From Streptomyces parvus (GTDB taxonomy: Bacteria > Actinomycetota > Actinomycetes > Streptomycetales > Streptomycetaceae): DNA of 64,000 bases. A program made the translations under genes and the position numbers. Below, in pieces: positions 15,566 through 24,966 of this stretch (positions within the stretch are counted from its first letter, which is position 1; each line of letters starts with the position of its first letter). Where the stretch lies: NCBI RefSeq assembly GCF_032121415.1, contig NZ_CP135079.1, positions 1,798,001 to 1,862,000 of the forward strand, given 5' to 3'. Under the pieces are notes generated by a model. It was not told the origin of the DNA. It saw nothing but the letters and a program-made list of their open reading frames with translations, and searched no databases.

Positions 15566-16462
15566 ATGACGCACACGATGCTGAAGGGCTCGAACGTCCC
15601 TGTCGATGCCGCGGCCGTCCGGGCCGTGCTGCGCTGGACCCCGGGCGCCGGGGTTCCCGACGTGGACGCCTCCGCCCTGCTCCTCGGTGCGTCCGGGCGG
15701 GTGCGGTCCGACGAGGACTTCGTCTTCTACAACCAGCCCCGGCACCCCTCCGGCCTGGTCCGGCGGCTGCCGAAGCGCAGTGTCCCGGAAGGGCTGACGG
15801 ACACGATCGAGGCGGACCTCGGGGCGCTCGACGCTTCGGTGGACCAGGTCGTCATCGCGGCCTCCTCCGACGGGGCCGCCTTCGAACAGGTCCCGGACCT
15901 GCGGATACTCCTGTTCGACGCCGCGTTCGCCGACGGCGAGCCGCTGGCGGTTTTCGATGTACGGCCGGAGACCGGCGAGGAGACGGCGATCATCTGCGGC
16001 GAGCTGTACCGCCGCGGCGAGGGCTGGAAGTTCCGTGCGGTCGGCCAGGGCTATCCCACCGGCCTGATCGGGCTGGCCACCGCTTTCGGCATCTCGGTGG
16101 ACGAGTCGGAGGCGGCGGACGAGGGCCGGGCGCCTGAGGGGACACAGGAGTCGGCCGCCGCGGGGCCCCTCCCGGCCGCCGTGCCGCCTCCTCCGAGCGC
16201 GCCGCCGGGCCCCGTCCCGGCCGCGGCCACCGGGCCCGACTCGCAGGCCACCGTGCAGCATCAGCAGCCCTCCTACGGTTATCCGCCCCCGGTCGCGCCT
16301 CCCGTTGCCGGCGCCGGGGCCCAGCAGCCGGCGTACGGCTATCCCCAGCCCGCCGCCGCACCGCCCGCCTACGGCTATCCGCAGCCCGCGGCAGCCGCCG
16401 CGCACGCGCCCGACCCCCATTTCGCGCTGCCTCCACAAGGTCCGCAGTTCGTCCGGTCCTGA
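15566..16462 (+). CDS. TerD family protein with Pro/Tyr/Gly-rich tail
   Basis: A 298-residue protein starting MTHTMLKGSNVP; ATG 15557 upstream is an alternative. Residues 1-180 form a TerD domain, with DVDASALLLGASGRV, FVFYNQPRHPSG, EETAIICGELYRR and [18 protein letters not shown] near residues 150-175. TerD domains bind Ca2+, and this copy has the usual D-rich loops. Residues about 185-298 are a disordered tail with repeated PAYGYPQPAA/YGYPPP units, absent from the two compact TerD proteins further on. It is divergent from the citrate-lyase-like gene. Ter proteins act in a stress or phage/tellurite response that is not yet fully understood. Confidence 0.9.
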   Translation: MTHTMLKGSNVPVDAAAVRAVLRWTPGAGVPDVDASALLLGASGRVRSDEDFVFYNQPRHPSGLVRRLPKRSVPEGLTDTIEADLGALDASVDQVVIAASSDGAAFEQVPDLRILLFDAAFADGEPLAVFDVRPETGEETAIICGELYRRGEGWKFRAVGQGYPTGLIGLATAFGISVDESEAADEGRAPEGTQESAAAGPLPAAVPPPPSAPPGPVPAAATGPDSQATVQHQQPSYGYPPPVAPPVAGAGAQQPAYGYPQPAAAPPAYGYPQPAAAAAHAPDPHFALPPQGPQFVRS

Positions 16463-16488
16463 GCCGTGCCCCGGGAGCGGGCCCCGGA

Positions 16489-17223
16489 TCAGGTCCGGGA
16501 CTTGTAGCCGCGCCCCCATTGCATGCCGTAGCCGTACAGCCGGTCCAGCTCGGACTGGAATCCGTACACGAACTTCACCTCGCGGCGCACGATCAGCTCG
16601 TCCTTGATGTTCTCCACCGTGAACACCGCGCAGGAGCGGGCCTGCGGCGCGCGTTCGTCCAGCTCGATCTCGATGCGCGGCCCGTGGCCCGGGTAGAGCG
16701 TGATCTTGGCGTGCGTACGGTCGAACGCCGGCGTCCGGTCGTAGATGTAGACGAAGAACAGCAGCCGCTTGATCTTGTCGCGCTGGTCGAGGTTGACGTA
16801 GACCGTCTCTCCCGAGGGCGCTCCGAACCGGTCGTCGCCGCTGAGCCGGACGTAGGGCGGGCCGTTGAGGTCGCCGATCAGGCTGCCCAGGGGCTGCACG
16901 ACCCCCTTGGTGCCGTCCATCAGCTCGTACATGCAGCCGAGGTCCAGGTCGACGTTGACGACGCCCTGGGTGTGCGCCTGGACGACCTCGGGCTTGAAGA
17001 GCTGGAGGGGGCGCCGCAGCCTGCCGCTCTGGCGTGAGCGGCCCTCGATGTCCGAGGTCCGCATCCGCCAGGAGAGGTTGACCCGGAGGTTGCCCGACAG
17101 GGCGCCCTGCTTGTTGAGCGAGATCGTGGCGTTCCGTTTGGACAGCACGACGGCGCTCGACGTCGCGTTGCCCGAGTCGAACTGCGCCGCGCGCCCCGGC
17201 CACAGGCCGTCGAAGAAACCCAT
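16489..17223 (-). CDS. TerA-like tellurium resistance protein
   Basis: A 244-residue protein starting MGFFDGLWPGR at ATG 17223, with GGTGGGGG about 7 bases upstream. It has SSAVVLSKRNATISLNKQG, LSWRMRTSDIEGRS, DLDLGCMYELMDGTKGVVQ, YVRLSGDDRFG and RIEIELDERAPQARSCAVFT, the TerA/TerD-like beta sandwich with two acidic loops that bind Ca2+ in the family. It is shorter than the E. coli TerA proteins (about 385 residues). It converges on the tailed TerD gene, 26 bases away. It lies 140 bases behind the DUF475 gene with a strong hairpin in the gap, so it may be separately expressed. Confidence 0.85.
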   Translation of the reverse strand: MGFFDGLWPGRAAQFDSGNATSSAVVLSKRNATISLNKQGALSGNLRVNLSWRMRTSDIEGRSRQSGRLRRPLQLFKPEVVQAHTQGVVNVDLDLGCMYELMDGTKGVVQPLGSLIGDLNGPPYVRLSGDDRFGAPSGETVYVNLDQRDKIKRLLFFVYIYDRTPAFDRTHAKITLYPGHGPRIEIELDERAPQARSCAVFTVENIKDELIVRREVKFVYGFQSELDRLYGYGMQWGRGYKSRT

Positions 17224-17269
17224 CCCTACCCCCACCTGTTCGCGTTGCCTCTTCGCGCCCCGGACATCA

Positions 17270-17338
17270 CTGCGGGGCGGCCGCCGGGCCGGGTCCGGGA
17301 GTTCCCGGAGAGCCGTCGCCGTGTGGGCCGCCCCGCAG
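17270..17338 (-). other. Long-range 13-bp inverted repeat between the DUF475 and TerA-like genes
   Basis: CTGCGGGGCGGCC at 17270-17282 pairs perfectly with 17326-17338, leaving a 43-base loop that itself contains a short stem (CCGGGAGTTCCCGG at 17295-17308). It fills much of the 140-base gap. It could be a terminator for the upstream DUF475 gene or a leader structure for the TerA-like gene. Confidence 0.55.
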
Positions 17339-17363
17339 AGAGCGTTCCTCAATCCCTACCGGG

Positions 17364-18515
17364 TCACACCCCGGAGGACACTTCCGCCTTGGTGCCCGAG
17401 CCGTCGCCCCCGCCGGATTCCGCGGCGAGCGCGCGGTTGCGCTTGACCGAGGACCAGAAGGAGAGGGCGATCAGGATCACGCCGACCGAGCCGGTGATGA
17501 GCTCGTTGATCTCGTGCTGGATGGTGATCAGCAGGATGATCGAGAGCGCGCCGATCGCGTAGTGCGCGCCGTGCTCCAGATAGACGTAGTCGTCGAGCGT
17601 GCCCTCGCGCACCAGGTAGACGGTGAGCGAACGGACGTACATGGCGCCGATACCGAGGCCGAGGGCCATCAGCACGATCTCGTTGGTGATGGCGAAGGCG
17701 CCGATGACGCCGTCGAAGGAGAACGAGGCGTCCAGGACTTCCAGGTAGAGGAAGAGGAAGAACGCGGCCTTTCCGGCAAGGGCGACCCCGGTGACGGGCT
17801 TGCCCTTCTTCTTGGCCTCTTCCTCGGCCTCGTGCTCACGCTCCTCCTCCTCTTCGAGCTTGCCCTCGAAGAATCCGGAGAGCCCGCCGACGATCAGGTA
17901 GGTGATCAGACCCGCGATACCGGAGAGCATGACCGTCGCCGACTTGTCCACGTGCCCGCCGCCGTGCTGGTGGGCCTGGGTCGCGAAGGTCATGGCGGTG
18001 ATCATCAGGAGGATCAGGGCGACGCAGACCGACAGCATGTCGACCTTGCCGAGCTTGGCGAGCGGACGCTCGATCCAGCGCAGCCAGTGGATGTCCCGGT
18101 CCTCGTCGAAGATGAAGTCGAGGAAGATCATCAGCAGGAACATGCCACCGAAGGCGGCGATCGACGGATGGGCGTCCGTCACCAGTTCCTTGTACTTGTC
18201 CGGGTCGTTGAAGGACAGGTCGATGGCCTCGATCGGTCCGAGCTTGGCACTCACGGCCACGATCACGACGGGGAACACCAGTCGCATACCGAAGACGGCG
18301 ATGAGGATGCCGACGGTGAGGAAGATCTTCTGCCAGAAGGCATTCATCTTCTTCAGGATTCCGGCGTTGATCACCGCGTTGTCGAAGGACAGCGAGATCT
18401 CCAGGACGGACAGGATCGCGACGATGCCGAAAGCCTGCCACCCCCCGTAGAAAATCGCTGCGACCAGGCCGAGCGCGGTGACCGCGAACGACCAGCCGAA
18501 GGTTTTCAGAACCAC
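17364..18515 (-). CDS. DUF475 / TerC-like integral membrane protein
   Basis: A 383-residue polytopic membrane protein with about nine hydrophobic segments. Two related metal-binding-like motifs mark the TerC/DUF475 superfamily: VLEISLSFDNAVINAGIL in the first half and VLDASFSFDGVIGAFAIT in the second. An acidic-basic cytoplasmic linker (KLEEEEEREHEAEEEAKKKG, about residues 217-238) separates the halves, and a His-rich HQHGGGH loop is near residue 187. TerC proteins are linked to Mn2+ or other metal export and to membrane-associated stress complexes with TerD, as known from the family. It lies 70 bases downstream of a TerD gene on the same strand. Confidence 0.88.
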   Translation of the reverse strand: MVLKTFGWSFAVTALGLVAAIFYGGWQAFGIVAILSVLEISLSFDNAVINAGILKKMNAFWQKIFLTVGILIAVFGMRLVFPVVIVAVSAKLGPIEAIDLSFNDPDKYKELVTDAHPSIAAFGGMFLLMIFLDFIFDEDRDIHWLRWIERPLAKLGKVDMLSVCVALILLMITAMTFATQAHQHGGGHVDKSATVMLSGIAGLITYLIVGGLSGFFEGKLEEEEEREHEAEEEAKKKGKPVTGVALAGKAAFFLFLYLEVLDASFSFDGVIGAFAITNEIVLMALGLGIGAMYVRSLTVYLVREGTLDDYVYLEHGAHYAIGALSIILLITIQHEINELITGSVGVILIALSFWSSVKRNRALAAESGGGDGSGTKAEVSSGV

Positions 18516-18585
18516 TGGCTACCCCATCGTGTTGTTAAACGGGTCTCCCCCGGTGTGTCGGGGCTCCCCCGCGCCGTGCGCGGCG

Positions 18586-19161
18586 TTATGAAACGTTGAC
18601 GCCGAAGTCTAGAGCGATGCCTCGCAGGCCGGACGCGTACCCCTGGCCGACTGCACGGAATTTCCACTCGCCGTTGTACCGGTAGAGCTCGCCGAAGATC
18701 ATCGCGGTCTCCGTCGAGGCGTCCTCGCTCAGGTCGTAGCGGGCCAGCTCCTGGCCGTCGGCCTGGTTGACCACGCGGATGAACGCGTTGCTGACCTGGC
18801 CGAAGGCCTGGCCCCGGTTGTCCGCGTCATGGATCGAGACCGGAAAGACGATCTTGTCGCAGTGGGCGGGGACCTGGTCGAGGCGGACGATGACGGATTC
18901 GTCGTCGCCGTCGCCCTCGCCCGTGAGGTTGTCGCCGGTGTGCTCGACGGAGCCGTCCGGGCTCGTGAGGTTGTTGTAGAAGACGAACCACTCGTCACCG
19001 AGCACCCGGCCCGACTGGCACAGCAGGGCGCTGGCGTCGAGGTCGAAAGCGGCGCCGGTGGTGGAGCGTGCGTCCCAGCCGAGCCCGACCAGCACCTGGG
19101 TGAGGTTGGGTGCGGCCTTGGAGAGGGAGACATTGCCTCCCTTGGCGAGCGTGACGCCCAT
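18586..19161 (-). CDS. terD: TerD family Ca2+-binding stress protein
   Basis: A 191-residue compact TerD domain starting [18 protein letters not shown]. Expected motifs are [74 protein letters not shown] and [18 protein letters not shown]. Asp residues in the DLDAS and TGDN loops are Ca2+ ligands in known TerD proteins. It is closely similar to the upstream 19290-19865 paralogue (the order of motifs is identical). It is separated from that gene by a strong hairpin with a T-tract, so it may depend on read-through or its own promoter. Confidence 0.95.
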   Translation of the reverse strand: MGVTLAKGGNVSLSKAAPNLTQVLVGLGWDARSTTGAAFDLDASALLCQSGRVLGDEWFVFYNNLTSPDGSVEHTGDNLTGEGDGDDESVIVRLDQVPAHCDKIVFPVSIHDADNRGQAFGQVSNAFIRVVNQADGQELARYDLSEDASTETAMIFGELYRYNGEWKFRAVGQGYASGLRGIALDFGVNVS

Positions 19162-19192
19162 GTGTGTCCTCCCCGAGTCGTGAAAAACGCTG

Positions 19193-19235
19193 CCGGGCGC
19201 TTTCGACGCCCGGGGCGGGCGTCGAAAGCGCCCGG
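19193..19235 (-). terminator. Strong intrinsic terminator between two TerD genes
   Basis: GGGCGCTTTCGACGCCC (19195-19211) is perfectly complementary to 19217-19233 around loop GGGGC, and two more flanking pairs extend the stem to 19 bp. On the minus strand a T-rich stretch (GCGTTTTTC) follows at once. This is the clearest intrinsic terminator in the window. It sits only about 32 bases upstream of the next TerD start. Confidence 0.9.
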
Positions 19236-19289
19236 TCGGGGGTGTCCGGCGGATCAGAACCGGCCGGACACCCCCCTGGCGCCAGAACG

Positions 19290-19865
19290 TCAGACGTTGA
19301 CGCCGAAGTCCTGGGCGATGCCGCGCAGGCCGGAGGCGTACCCCTGGCCGATGGCGCGGAACTTCCACTCGGCGCCGTTGCGGTAGAGCTCGCCGAAGAC
19401 CATCGCGGTCTCCGTCGAGGCGTCCTCGCTCAGGTCGTAGCGGGCAAGCTCGGTGTTGTCGGCCTGGTTGACCACGCGGATGTACGCGTTGCGGACCTGG
19501 CCGAAGCTCTGCTGACGGCTCTCGGCCTCGTAGATCGAGACCGGGAAGACGATCTTGTCGACGTCGGCCGGGACACCGGCGAGGTTCACCTTGATGACCT
19601 CGTCGTCGCCCTCGCCCTCACCGGTGGTGTTGTCACCGGTGTGCTCGACGGAGCCGTCGGGGCTCTTCAGGTTGTTGAAGAAGACGAAATTGCCGTCGGC
19701 GGCGACCTTGCCCTCGGGGTTCGTCAGCAGGGCGCTGGCGTCGAGGTCGAAGTCACCCCCGGTGGTGGTGCGGGCGTCCCAGCCCAGACCGACGATGACC
19801 GCGGTCAGGTTGGGCGCGGCCTTGGTCAGCGAGACGTTGCCGCCCTTGCTGAGGCTGACTCCCAC
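19290..19865 (-). CDS. terD: TerD family Ca2+-binding stress protein
   Basis: A 191-residue TerD domain starting [18 protein letters not shown]. It carries [69 protein letters not shown] and [17 protein letters not shown]. It is a paralogue of the downstream gene at 18586-19161, equal in length. ATG 19865 has ACTGGAGGACTC upstream. The 138-base gap upstream contains, on the minus strand, GGAAC-N18-CGTT near 19950, which resembles a stress ECF-sigma pattern, and a TAGGAT box; neither is proven. The protein most likely acts with the DUF475/TerC-like membrane protein. Confidence 0.95.
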   Translation of the reverse strand: MGVSLSKGGNVSLTKAAPNLTAVIVGLGWDARTTTGGDFDLDASALLTNPEGKVAADGNFVFFNNLKSPDGSVEHTGDNTTGEGEGDDEVIKVNLAGVPADVDKIVFPVSIYEAESRQQSFGQVRNAYIRVVNQADNTELARYDLSEDASTETAMVFGELYRNGAEWKFRAIGQGYASGLRGIAQDFGVNV

Positions 19866-20003
19866 GAGTCCTCCAGTAGTTTTCTCAGGGGCCGGCAGAC
19901 ACCAGCGTCCCCGTCGTTCGTTGGCATCGGATCAACGATTGGATCCTAGTGACCGGTTCCCGGCCAAAACAGGCTTTTGACCGGGCGTCGCCAGGAGATC
20001 GGC

Positions 20004-20462
20004 TCAGAGTGCTTCGAGCGCCTTGACGTAGTCGTTCAGGTCCCGGGCGTCCGGGAGGCCGTTGACGACGCTCCAGCGGACGACGCCCGCCTTGTCGATG
20101 ACGAAGGTGCCGCGCACCGCGCAGCCCTTGTCCTCGTCGAAGACGCCGTACGCCCGCGAGGTCTCCCCGTGCGGCCAGAAGTCGGACAGCAGCGGGTACT
20201 CAAGACCCTCCTGCTCGGCGAAGACGCGCAGGGTGTGGATGGAGTCGTTGGAGACGGCGAGGAGCTGGGTGCCCTCGTTCTCGAAGCGGGGCAGCTCGTC
20301 GCGGAGCGCGCAGAGCTCGCCGGTGCAGACGCCGGTGAAGGCGAACGGGTAGAACACCAGCACCACGTTCTTCTCACCGCGGAACTCCGACAGCCGCACG
20401 GTCCTGCCGTGGTTGTCCTTGAGCTGGAAGTCCGGGGCCTGGCTGCCGACCTCGATCGCCAT
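20004..20462 (-). CDS. AhpE-like peroxiredoxin
   Basis: A 152-residue peroxiredoxin. The thioredoxin fold is clear from SQAPDFQLKDNHG, VVLVFYPFAFTGVCTGELC (peroxidatic Cys46 in the T-x-x-C setting, with a second Cys at 51), DSIHTLRVFAEQEG, LLSDFWPHGETSRAYGV and GTFVIDKAGVVRWS. It reduces hydroperoxides with a thiol donor. Length and motif fit the AhpE branch. The close second Cys could form an intra-subunit disulfide (inference). ATG 20462 follows AAGGACACGTGTTCC. It stands after DUF3052 and before TerD on the same strand, with hairpins between, which suggests a cluster of redox and stress genes. Confidence 0.93.
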   Translation of the reverse strand: MAIEVGSQAPDFQLKDNHGRTVRLSEFRGEKNVVLVFYPFAFTGVCTGELCALRDELPRFENEGTQLLAVSNDSIHTLRVFAEQEGLEYPLLSDFWPHGETSRAYGVFDEDKGCAVRGTFVIDKAGVVRWSVVNGLPDARDLNDYVKALEAL

Positions 20463-20553
20463 GGAACACGTGTCCTTTCGCCGCTTCTCCGCTTCCCGGG
20501 CCGGGTCCGTCCGGGTGACTCCCACCCTACGCAGACCGGCTGCGGCCGGACGA

Positions 20554-20589
20554 AGGCCCTCACGGGTGCGGATGCGCCCGTGAGGGCCT
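20554..20589 (-). terminator. Terminator downstream of DUF3052 gene
   Basis: AGGCCCTCACGGG at 20554-20566 pairs perfectly with 20577-20589, with a further three inner pairs around a four-base loop. It lies 22 bases after the DUF3052 stop and about 90 bases upstream of the peroxiredoxin start, both on the minus strand. Confidence 0.8.
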
Positions 20590-20610
20590 CGGGGTGGTGC
20601 GAAGAGCGGT

Positions 20611-21048
20611 TCAGCGCTTGGCCTTGGCCCCCTTGGGGGTGGCCAGACGGCTGCCCGTCCAGTCCTTGCCCGCGCTGATGCTCTTGGTCTGGGCGAGCCC
20701 GGCCGTCTGGGCGGCCTCATTGATGTCGCTCGGTTCGACGTATCCGTCACGGCCGGTCTTCGGCGTCATCAGCCAGACCATCCCGCCGTCCTCGATCAGA
20801 CCGATGGCATCCACCAGCGCGTCCGTAAGGTCGCCGTCCTCGTCGCGGAACCAGAGGAGGACGACGTCTGCGACGTCGTCGTACTCCTCGTCGACGAGTT
20901 CCTGGCCGGTAGTGGCCTCAATGCCCTCACGGAGCTCCAGCTCGACGTCGTCGTCGTAGCCGATCTCCTGGACCACCTGTCCGGGCTCGAACCCCAGGCG
21001 TGCTGCCGGGTTGGTCCGCTCCTCCGCGTGGTCCGCGGTCGCGCTCAC
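20611..21048 (-). CDS. DUF3052 family protein
   Basis: A 145-residue acidic cytosolic protein from GTG 21048, with AGGAGG six bases upstream. It begins SATADHAEERTNPAARLGF and has GQVVQEIGYDDDVELELREG, ADVVLLWFRDEDGDLTDALV, and GGMVWLMTPKTGRDGYVEPS. These are hallmarks of DUF3052, an actinobacterial family widely found next to aceE. Its fold resembles a small alpha/beta domain; no reaction is known. It is divergent from aceE across a 514-base gap. Confidence 0.93.
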   Translation of the reverse strand: MSATADHAEERTNPAARLGFEPGQVVQEIGYDDDVELELREGIEATTGQELVDEEYDDVADVVLLWFRDEDGDLTDALVDAIGLIEDGGMVWLMTPKTGRDGYVEPSDINEAAQTAGLAQTKSISAGKDWTGSRLATPKGAKAKR

Positions 21049-21562
21049 GGGATGCCTCCTGATCATGTCTTCGGAAAATGCTGCAGCCACGCGCGTGCGC
21101 GGGGCGTAGGCCGTAGTCCACACGGGCCCGGCGAATCGCGCAAGTACCCAGCGTGCGAGACCGCCTATACGGTGACGTTCCCTGCCACGTCGCCGCAAGT
21201 TCCGGCATGCCTCTCCGGCGGCTTCCCGGGGCCTGCCCCAGGTCGCTCCATCCGTTTACGTCCTTCCTCAGCTTATGCGGTTTCGCTCCGCCAATAGGAG
21301 TCGAACAGCCTTTGGGAACACTTGGACGCCTTGGGCGTAAGGTTGCGGTTTGCCCGTACCCAGCCGCGTACCGCCCACACGCCTGCCCCGCGGACGAGTT
21401 TTCCGAACCGTGGGGTTACCCCTCGGTAGAGATGACGTTCGGGGCCTCGCGGTAGCACGATGGAGGCGGCGCGCACAGAGTTGACAGAGTTGACAGAGCT
21501 GTCTGGGGGCACGTTCCCCGCGAACAGCCCCGCAGAGCACCACCGAACAGCGAAGGAACAGT
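21049..21562. other. 514-base divergent intergenic region, DUF3052 / aceE
   Basis: No convincing gene is seen here; the several short frames have atypical amino-acid composition. A plus-strand landmark is a nine-base tandem duplication (21481-21498) that gives two TTGACA boxes at 21481-21486 and 21490-21495, followed by G-rich sequence without a clear -10. The aceE ribosome site GAAGGA lies at 21552-21557. A lower-GC patch near 21270-21330 may be a promoter for either gene. Confidence 0.6.
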
Positions 21563-24295
21563 GTGGCTTCCGGATCCGATCGCAACCCGATCATCATTGG
21601 CGGCCTTCCGAGCCAGGTCCCGGATTTCGATCCCGAGGAGACCAAGGAGTGGCTCGACTCCCTCGACGCCGCCGTCGACGAGCGCGGCCGTGAGCGGGCC
21701 CGCTATCTGATGCTCCGGCTCATCGAGCGCGCGCGTGAGAAGCGTGTCGCCGTGCCGGAGATGCGCAGCACGGACTACGTGAACACGATCGCCACGAAGG
21801 ACGAGCCGTTCTTCCCCGGCGACGAGGAGATCGAGCGCAAGGTCCTCAACGCGACCCGCTGGAACGCGGCCGTGATGGTCTCGCGGGCCCAGCGTCCCGG
21901 GATCGGCGTCGGCGGCCACATCGCCACCTTCGCCTCCTCCGCCTCGCTGTACGACGTGGGCTTCAACCACTTCTTCCGGGGCAAGGACCAGGGCGACGGC
22001 GGCGACCAGATCTTCTTCCAGGGACACGCGTCCCCGGGGATCTACGCCCGCGCGTTCCTGCTGGACCGGCTGAGCGAGGCGCAGCTCGACGCCTTCCGCC
22101 AGGAGAAGTCGAAGGCCCCGAACGGGCTGTCCAGCTACCCGCACCCGCGGCTGATGCCGGACTTCTGGGAGTTCCCGACCGTCTCGATGGGCCTCGGCCC
22201 GCTCGGCGCGATCTACCAGGCGCGGATGAACCGCTACATGGAGGCGCGCGGGATCGCCGACACCTCCAAGTCGCACGTCTGGGCCTACCTGGGCGACGGC
22301 GAGATGGACGAGCCGGAGTCGCTGGGCCAGCTCTCCATCGCGGCCCGTGAGGGCCTGGACAACCTCACCTTCGTCGTCAACTGCAACCTGCAGCGGCTCG
22401 ACGGCCCGGTGCGCGGCAACGGCAAGATCATCCAGGAGCTGGAGTCGCAGTTCCGGGGCGCCGGCTGGAACGTCATCAAGCTGGTCTGGGACCGCTCCTG
22501 GGACCCGCTGCTGGCGCAGGACCGCACGGGCATCCTGGTCAACAAGCTGAACACCACGCCGGACGGACAGTTCCAGACGTACGCCACGGAGACCGGCGCG
22601 TACATCCGCGAGCACTTCTTCGGCGACGACCCGCGGCTGCGGGACATGGTCAAGGACATGACCGACCAGCAGATCCTGCACCTGGGGCGCGGCGGTCACG
22701 ACCACCGCAAGGTGTACGCGGCCTACGCGGCGGCCAAGGCGCACAAGGGGCAGCCGACGGTCATCCTGGCGCAGACGGTCAAGGGCTGGACGCTGGGGCC
22801 GAACTTCGAGGGCCGCAACGCGACCCACCAGATGAAGAAGCTCACGGTCGAGGACCTCAAGCGCTTCCGGGACCGCCTGCACATCCCGATCACGGACAAG
22901 CAGCTGGACGAGGGCTACCCGCCGTACTACCACCCGGGCCGTGACTCGGAGGAGATCCAGTACATGCACGACCGCCGGCAGGGCCTGGGCGGTTACGTCC
23001 CGACCCGGGTGGTCCGTGCCAAGCCGCTGCCGCAGCCCGCGGACAAGACGTACGCGGCCGCGAAGAAGGGTTCGGGGTCGCAGTCGATCGCCACCACCAT
23101 GGCGTTCGTCCGCATCCTGAAGGACCTCATGCGGGACAAGGAGATCGGCAAGCGGTTCGTGCTGATCGCCCCCGACGAGTACCGCACCTTCGGCATGGAC
23201 GCGTTCTTCCCGAGTGCGAAGATCTACAACCCGCTCGGTCAGCAGTACGAGGCGGTCGACCGGGATCTGCTGCTCGCGTACAAGGAGTCGCCCACGGGTC
23301 AGATGCTGCACGACGGCATCTCCGAGGCGGGCTGCACGGCCTCGCTGATCGCGGCCGGTTCGGCGTACGCCACGCACGGCGAGCCGCTGATCCCGGTGTA
23401 CGTCTTCTACTCGATGTTCGGGTTCCAGCGGACCGGCGACCAGTTCTGGCAGATGGCCGACCAGCTCTCGCGCGGCTTCGTGCTGGGCGCGACCGCCGGC
23501 CGCACCACGCTGACCGGTGAGGGCCTCCAGCACGCGGACGGCCACTCGCAGCTGCTCGCCTCGACCAACCCGGGCTGTGTCGCGTACGACCCGGCCTTCG
23601 GGTTCGAGATCGCGCACATCATGCAGGACGGGCTCCGCCGGATGTACGGCGAGGCGAACGAGGACGTCTTCTACTACCTCACCGTCTACAACGAGCCGAT
23701 CCAGCACCCCGCCGAGCCCGAGAACGTGGACGTCGAGGGCATCCTCAAGGGCATCCACCGCTTCTCCACCGGCGAGAAGGGCGAGATCCCGGCCCAGATC
23801 ATGGCGTCGGGTGTGGCGGTCCCCTGGGCCCTGGAGGCGCAGAGGATCCTCGCGGACGAGTGGAACGTCAAGGCGGACGTCTGGTCGGCGACCTCCTGGA
23901 ACGAGCTGCGCCGCGACGCGGTGGACGTGGAGCGCCACAACCTCCTGCACCCGGAGGAGGAGCAGCGCGTCCCGTACGTGACCAAGAAGCTCGAAGGGGC
24001 CCAGGGCCCGTTCGTGGCGGTCTCGGACTGGATGCGTTCGGTGCCGGACCAGATCGCGCGCTGGGTGCCGGGCGCGTACCAGTCGCTGGGCGCGGACGGC
24101 TTCGGCTTCGCGGACACCCGGGGCGCGGCCCGCCGGTTCTTCCACATCGACGCGCAGTCGATCGTGCTGGCGGTGCTGACCGAGCTGGCCAAGGAGGGCA
24201 AGGTCGACCGGTCCGCGCTGAAGACGGCGCTCGACCGCTACGACCTCCTGGACGTGGCCGCGGCCGATCCGGGCGCGGCGGGCGGCGACGCGTAG
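21563..24295 (+). CDS. aceE: Pyruvate dehydrogenase E1 component (homodimeric type)
   Basis: A 910-residue AceE from GTG 21563. It decarboxylates pyruvate with thiamine diphosphate and passes the acetyl group to the E2 lipoyl domain, feeding acetyl-CoA to the TCA cycle. The thiamine motif is G244-D245-G246 in [12 protein letters not shown] with N273 in [12 protein letters not shown]. The substrate side is seen in [29 protein letters not shown]-type segments and, in the second half, [20 protein letters not shown] and [13 protein letters not shown]. Length equals the family norm (about 885-915). Streptomyces use this single-chain type in the main pyruvate dehydrogenase complex. A strong hairpin follows the stop. 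Confidence 0.98.
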   Translation: MASGSDRNPIIIGGLPSQVPDFDPEETKEWLDSLDAAVDERGRERARYLMLRLIERAREKRVAVPEMRSTDYVNTIATKDEPFFPGDEEIERKVLNATRWNAAVMVSRAQRPGIGVGGHIATFASSASLYDVGFNHFFRGKDQGDGGDQIFFQGHASPGIYARAFLLDRLSEAQLDAFRQEKSKAPNGLSSYPHPRLMPDFWEFPTVSMGLGPLGAIYQARMNRYMEARGIADTSKSHVWAYLGDGEMDEPESLGQLSIAAREGLDNLTFVVNCNLQRLDGPVRGNGKIIQELESQFRGAGWNVIKLVWDRSWDPLLAQDRTGILVNKLNTTPDGQFQTYATETGAYIREHFFGDDPRLRDMVKDMTDQQILHLGRGGHDHRKVYAAYAAAKAHKGQPTVILAQTVKGWTLGPNFEGRNATHQMKKLTVEDLKRFRDRLHIPITDKQLDEGYPPYYHPGRDSEEIQYMHDRRQGLGGYVPTRVVRAKPLPQPADKTYAAAKKGSGSQSIATTMAFVRILKDLMRDKEIGKRFVLIAPDEYRTFGMDAFFPSAKIYNPLGQQYEAVDRDLLLAYKESPTGQMLHDGISEAGCTASLIAAGSAYATHGEPLIPVYVFYSMFGFQRTGDQFWQMADQLSRGFVLGATAGRTTLTGEGLQHADGHSQLLASTNPGCVAYDPAFGFEIAHIMQDGLRRMYGEANEDVFYYLTVYNEPIQHPAEPENVDVEGILKGIHRFSTGEKGEIPAQIMASGVAVPWALEAQRILADEWNVKADVWSATSWNELRRDAVDVERHNLLHPEEEQRVPYVTKKLEGAQGPFVAVSDWMRSVPDQIARWVPGAYQSLGADGFGFADTRGAARRFFHIDAQSIVLAVLTELAKEGKVDRSALKTALDRYDLLDVAAADPGAAGGDA

Positions 24296-24320
24296 CGCAG
24301 CAGCGGGGAAGCGGTTCCCG

Positions 24321-24352
24321 GGGGCGGTGACGCGCGAGCGCGTCACTGCCCC
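24321..24352. terminator. Bidirectional terminator after aceE
   Basis: GGGGCGGTGACGCG at 24321-24334 pairs with 24339-24352 (13 Watson-Crick pairs and one G-U) around loop CGAG. It lies 25 bases past the aceE stop and before the end of the convergent peptidase-inhibitor gene, so it serves both. Confidence 0.85.
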
Positions 24353-24379
24353 TTCGCGTGTTCCCCCTCGCGCGCGGGC

Positions 24380-24784
24380 TCAGTTCTCCCAGATCTTGAA
24401 GGCACGTACCTGGTACGGGGACCTGGGCGTCCAGGTGCCCCCGCCCGGGTACGTCTCGAACTCCCCCGTCTCCGCGCACTCGGCGGACTGGTAGGTGGTG
24501 ACGGGCCGCCCGGTGCGGTTGGCGAGGGACTGGGCGTCGGCGCCCTTCGGCAGCGGGACGCAGCTCTCGATGTCGGTGTCGGAGAGCTCGAAGGTGTGGC
24601 GGGCCCCGGTGAATTCGGGCTTCTTCCAGAGGCAGAGCCTGCCGGCCTCACAGGTGCCGAGAGCGACGCCCGGGGACCGCTCGGGGGCCGCGGCCGCCCG
24701 GTCGTGGGCCAGGGCCTGGGGAACGAGCGCGGAGACGGCCAGGGCGGCCGCGAGAACGGCCGTACGCGTGAGGTTCGTGCGCAT
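24380..24784 (-). CDS. Secreted peptidase inhibitor family I36-like protein
   Basis: A 134-residue exported protein with a signal peptide (RTAVLAAALAVSALVPQALA, cleavage near residue 27). The mature part has CEAGRLCLWKKPEFTGARHT, SDTDIESCVPLP, NRTGRPVTTYQSAECAETGE and RAFKIWEN. The C...LCLW...F.G pattern and two probable disulfides are the crystallin-like fold of the Streptomyces metalloproteinase inhibitor (I36) family. Some members inhibit secreted proteases, while many are uncharacterised. ATG 24784. It follows the MFS gene on the same strand, but a hairpin at 24896-24919 separates them, so it likely has its own promoter. Confidence 0.82.
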   Translation of the reverse strand: MRTNLTRTAVLAAALAVSALVPQALAHDRAAAAPERSPGVALGTCEAGRLCLWKKPEFTGARHTFELSDTDIESCVPLPKGADAQSLANRTGRPVTTYQSAECAETGEFETYPGGGTWTPRSPYQVRAFKIWEN

Positions 24785-24895
24785 GATGGATCAACCCCCG
24801 TGGTTGGTCGGTGATGTGCTTCCGCCGTTCACTCTGAGTCACCGGACGAGAGGTGCGGAAGAGGGGCCGGGGCGCTCCACCCTGATAGGCGACAA

Positions 24896-24919
24896 CCCCG
24901 CCGAAAGGATTCGGCGGGG
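24896..24919 (-). terminator. Terminator after the MFS efflux gene
   Basis: CCCCGCCGAA (24896-24905) pairs perfectly with TTCGGCGGGG (24910-24919) around AGGA. On the minus strand a T-containing tail (TTGTCGCC) follows. It lies 47 bases after the MFS stop. Confidence 0.85.
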
Positions 24920-24966
24920 CTGTGACCTGCGTTGTGTTGACGACCTGGGCCGTCGTGCGGGGTGCG

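Noticed and set aside
21049-21562. Small genes in the aceE-DUF3052 gap
   Set aside because: Short frames have random composition and no ribosome sites; treated as regulatory sequence.
21416-24346. 976-codon open frame on the minus strand over aceE
   Set aside because: It is a mirror of the true aceE gene, with Arg/Val/Asp/His-rich composition and no family motif; third-position GC favours the plus strand.
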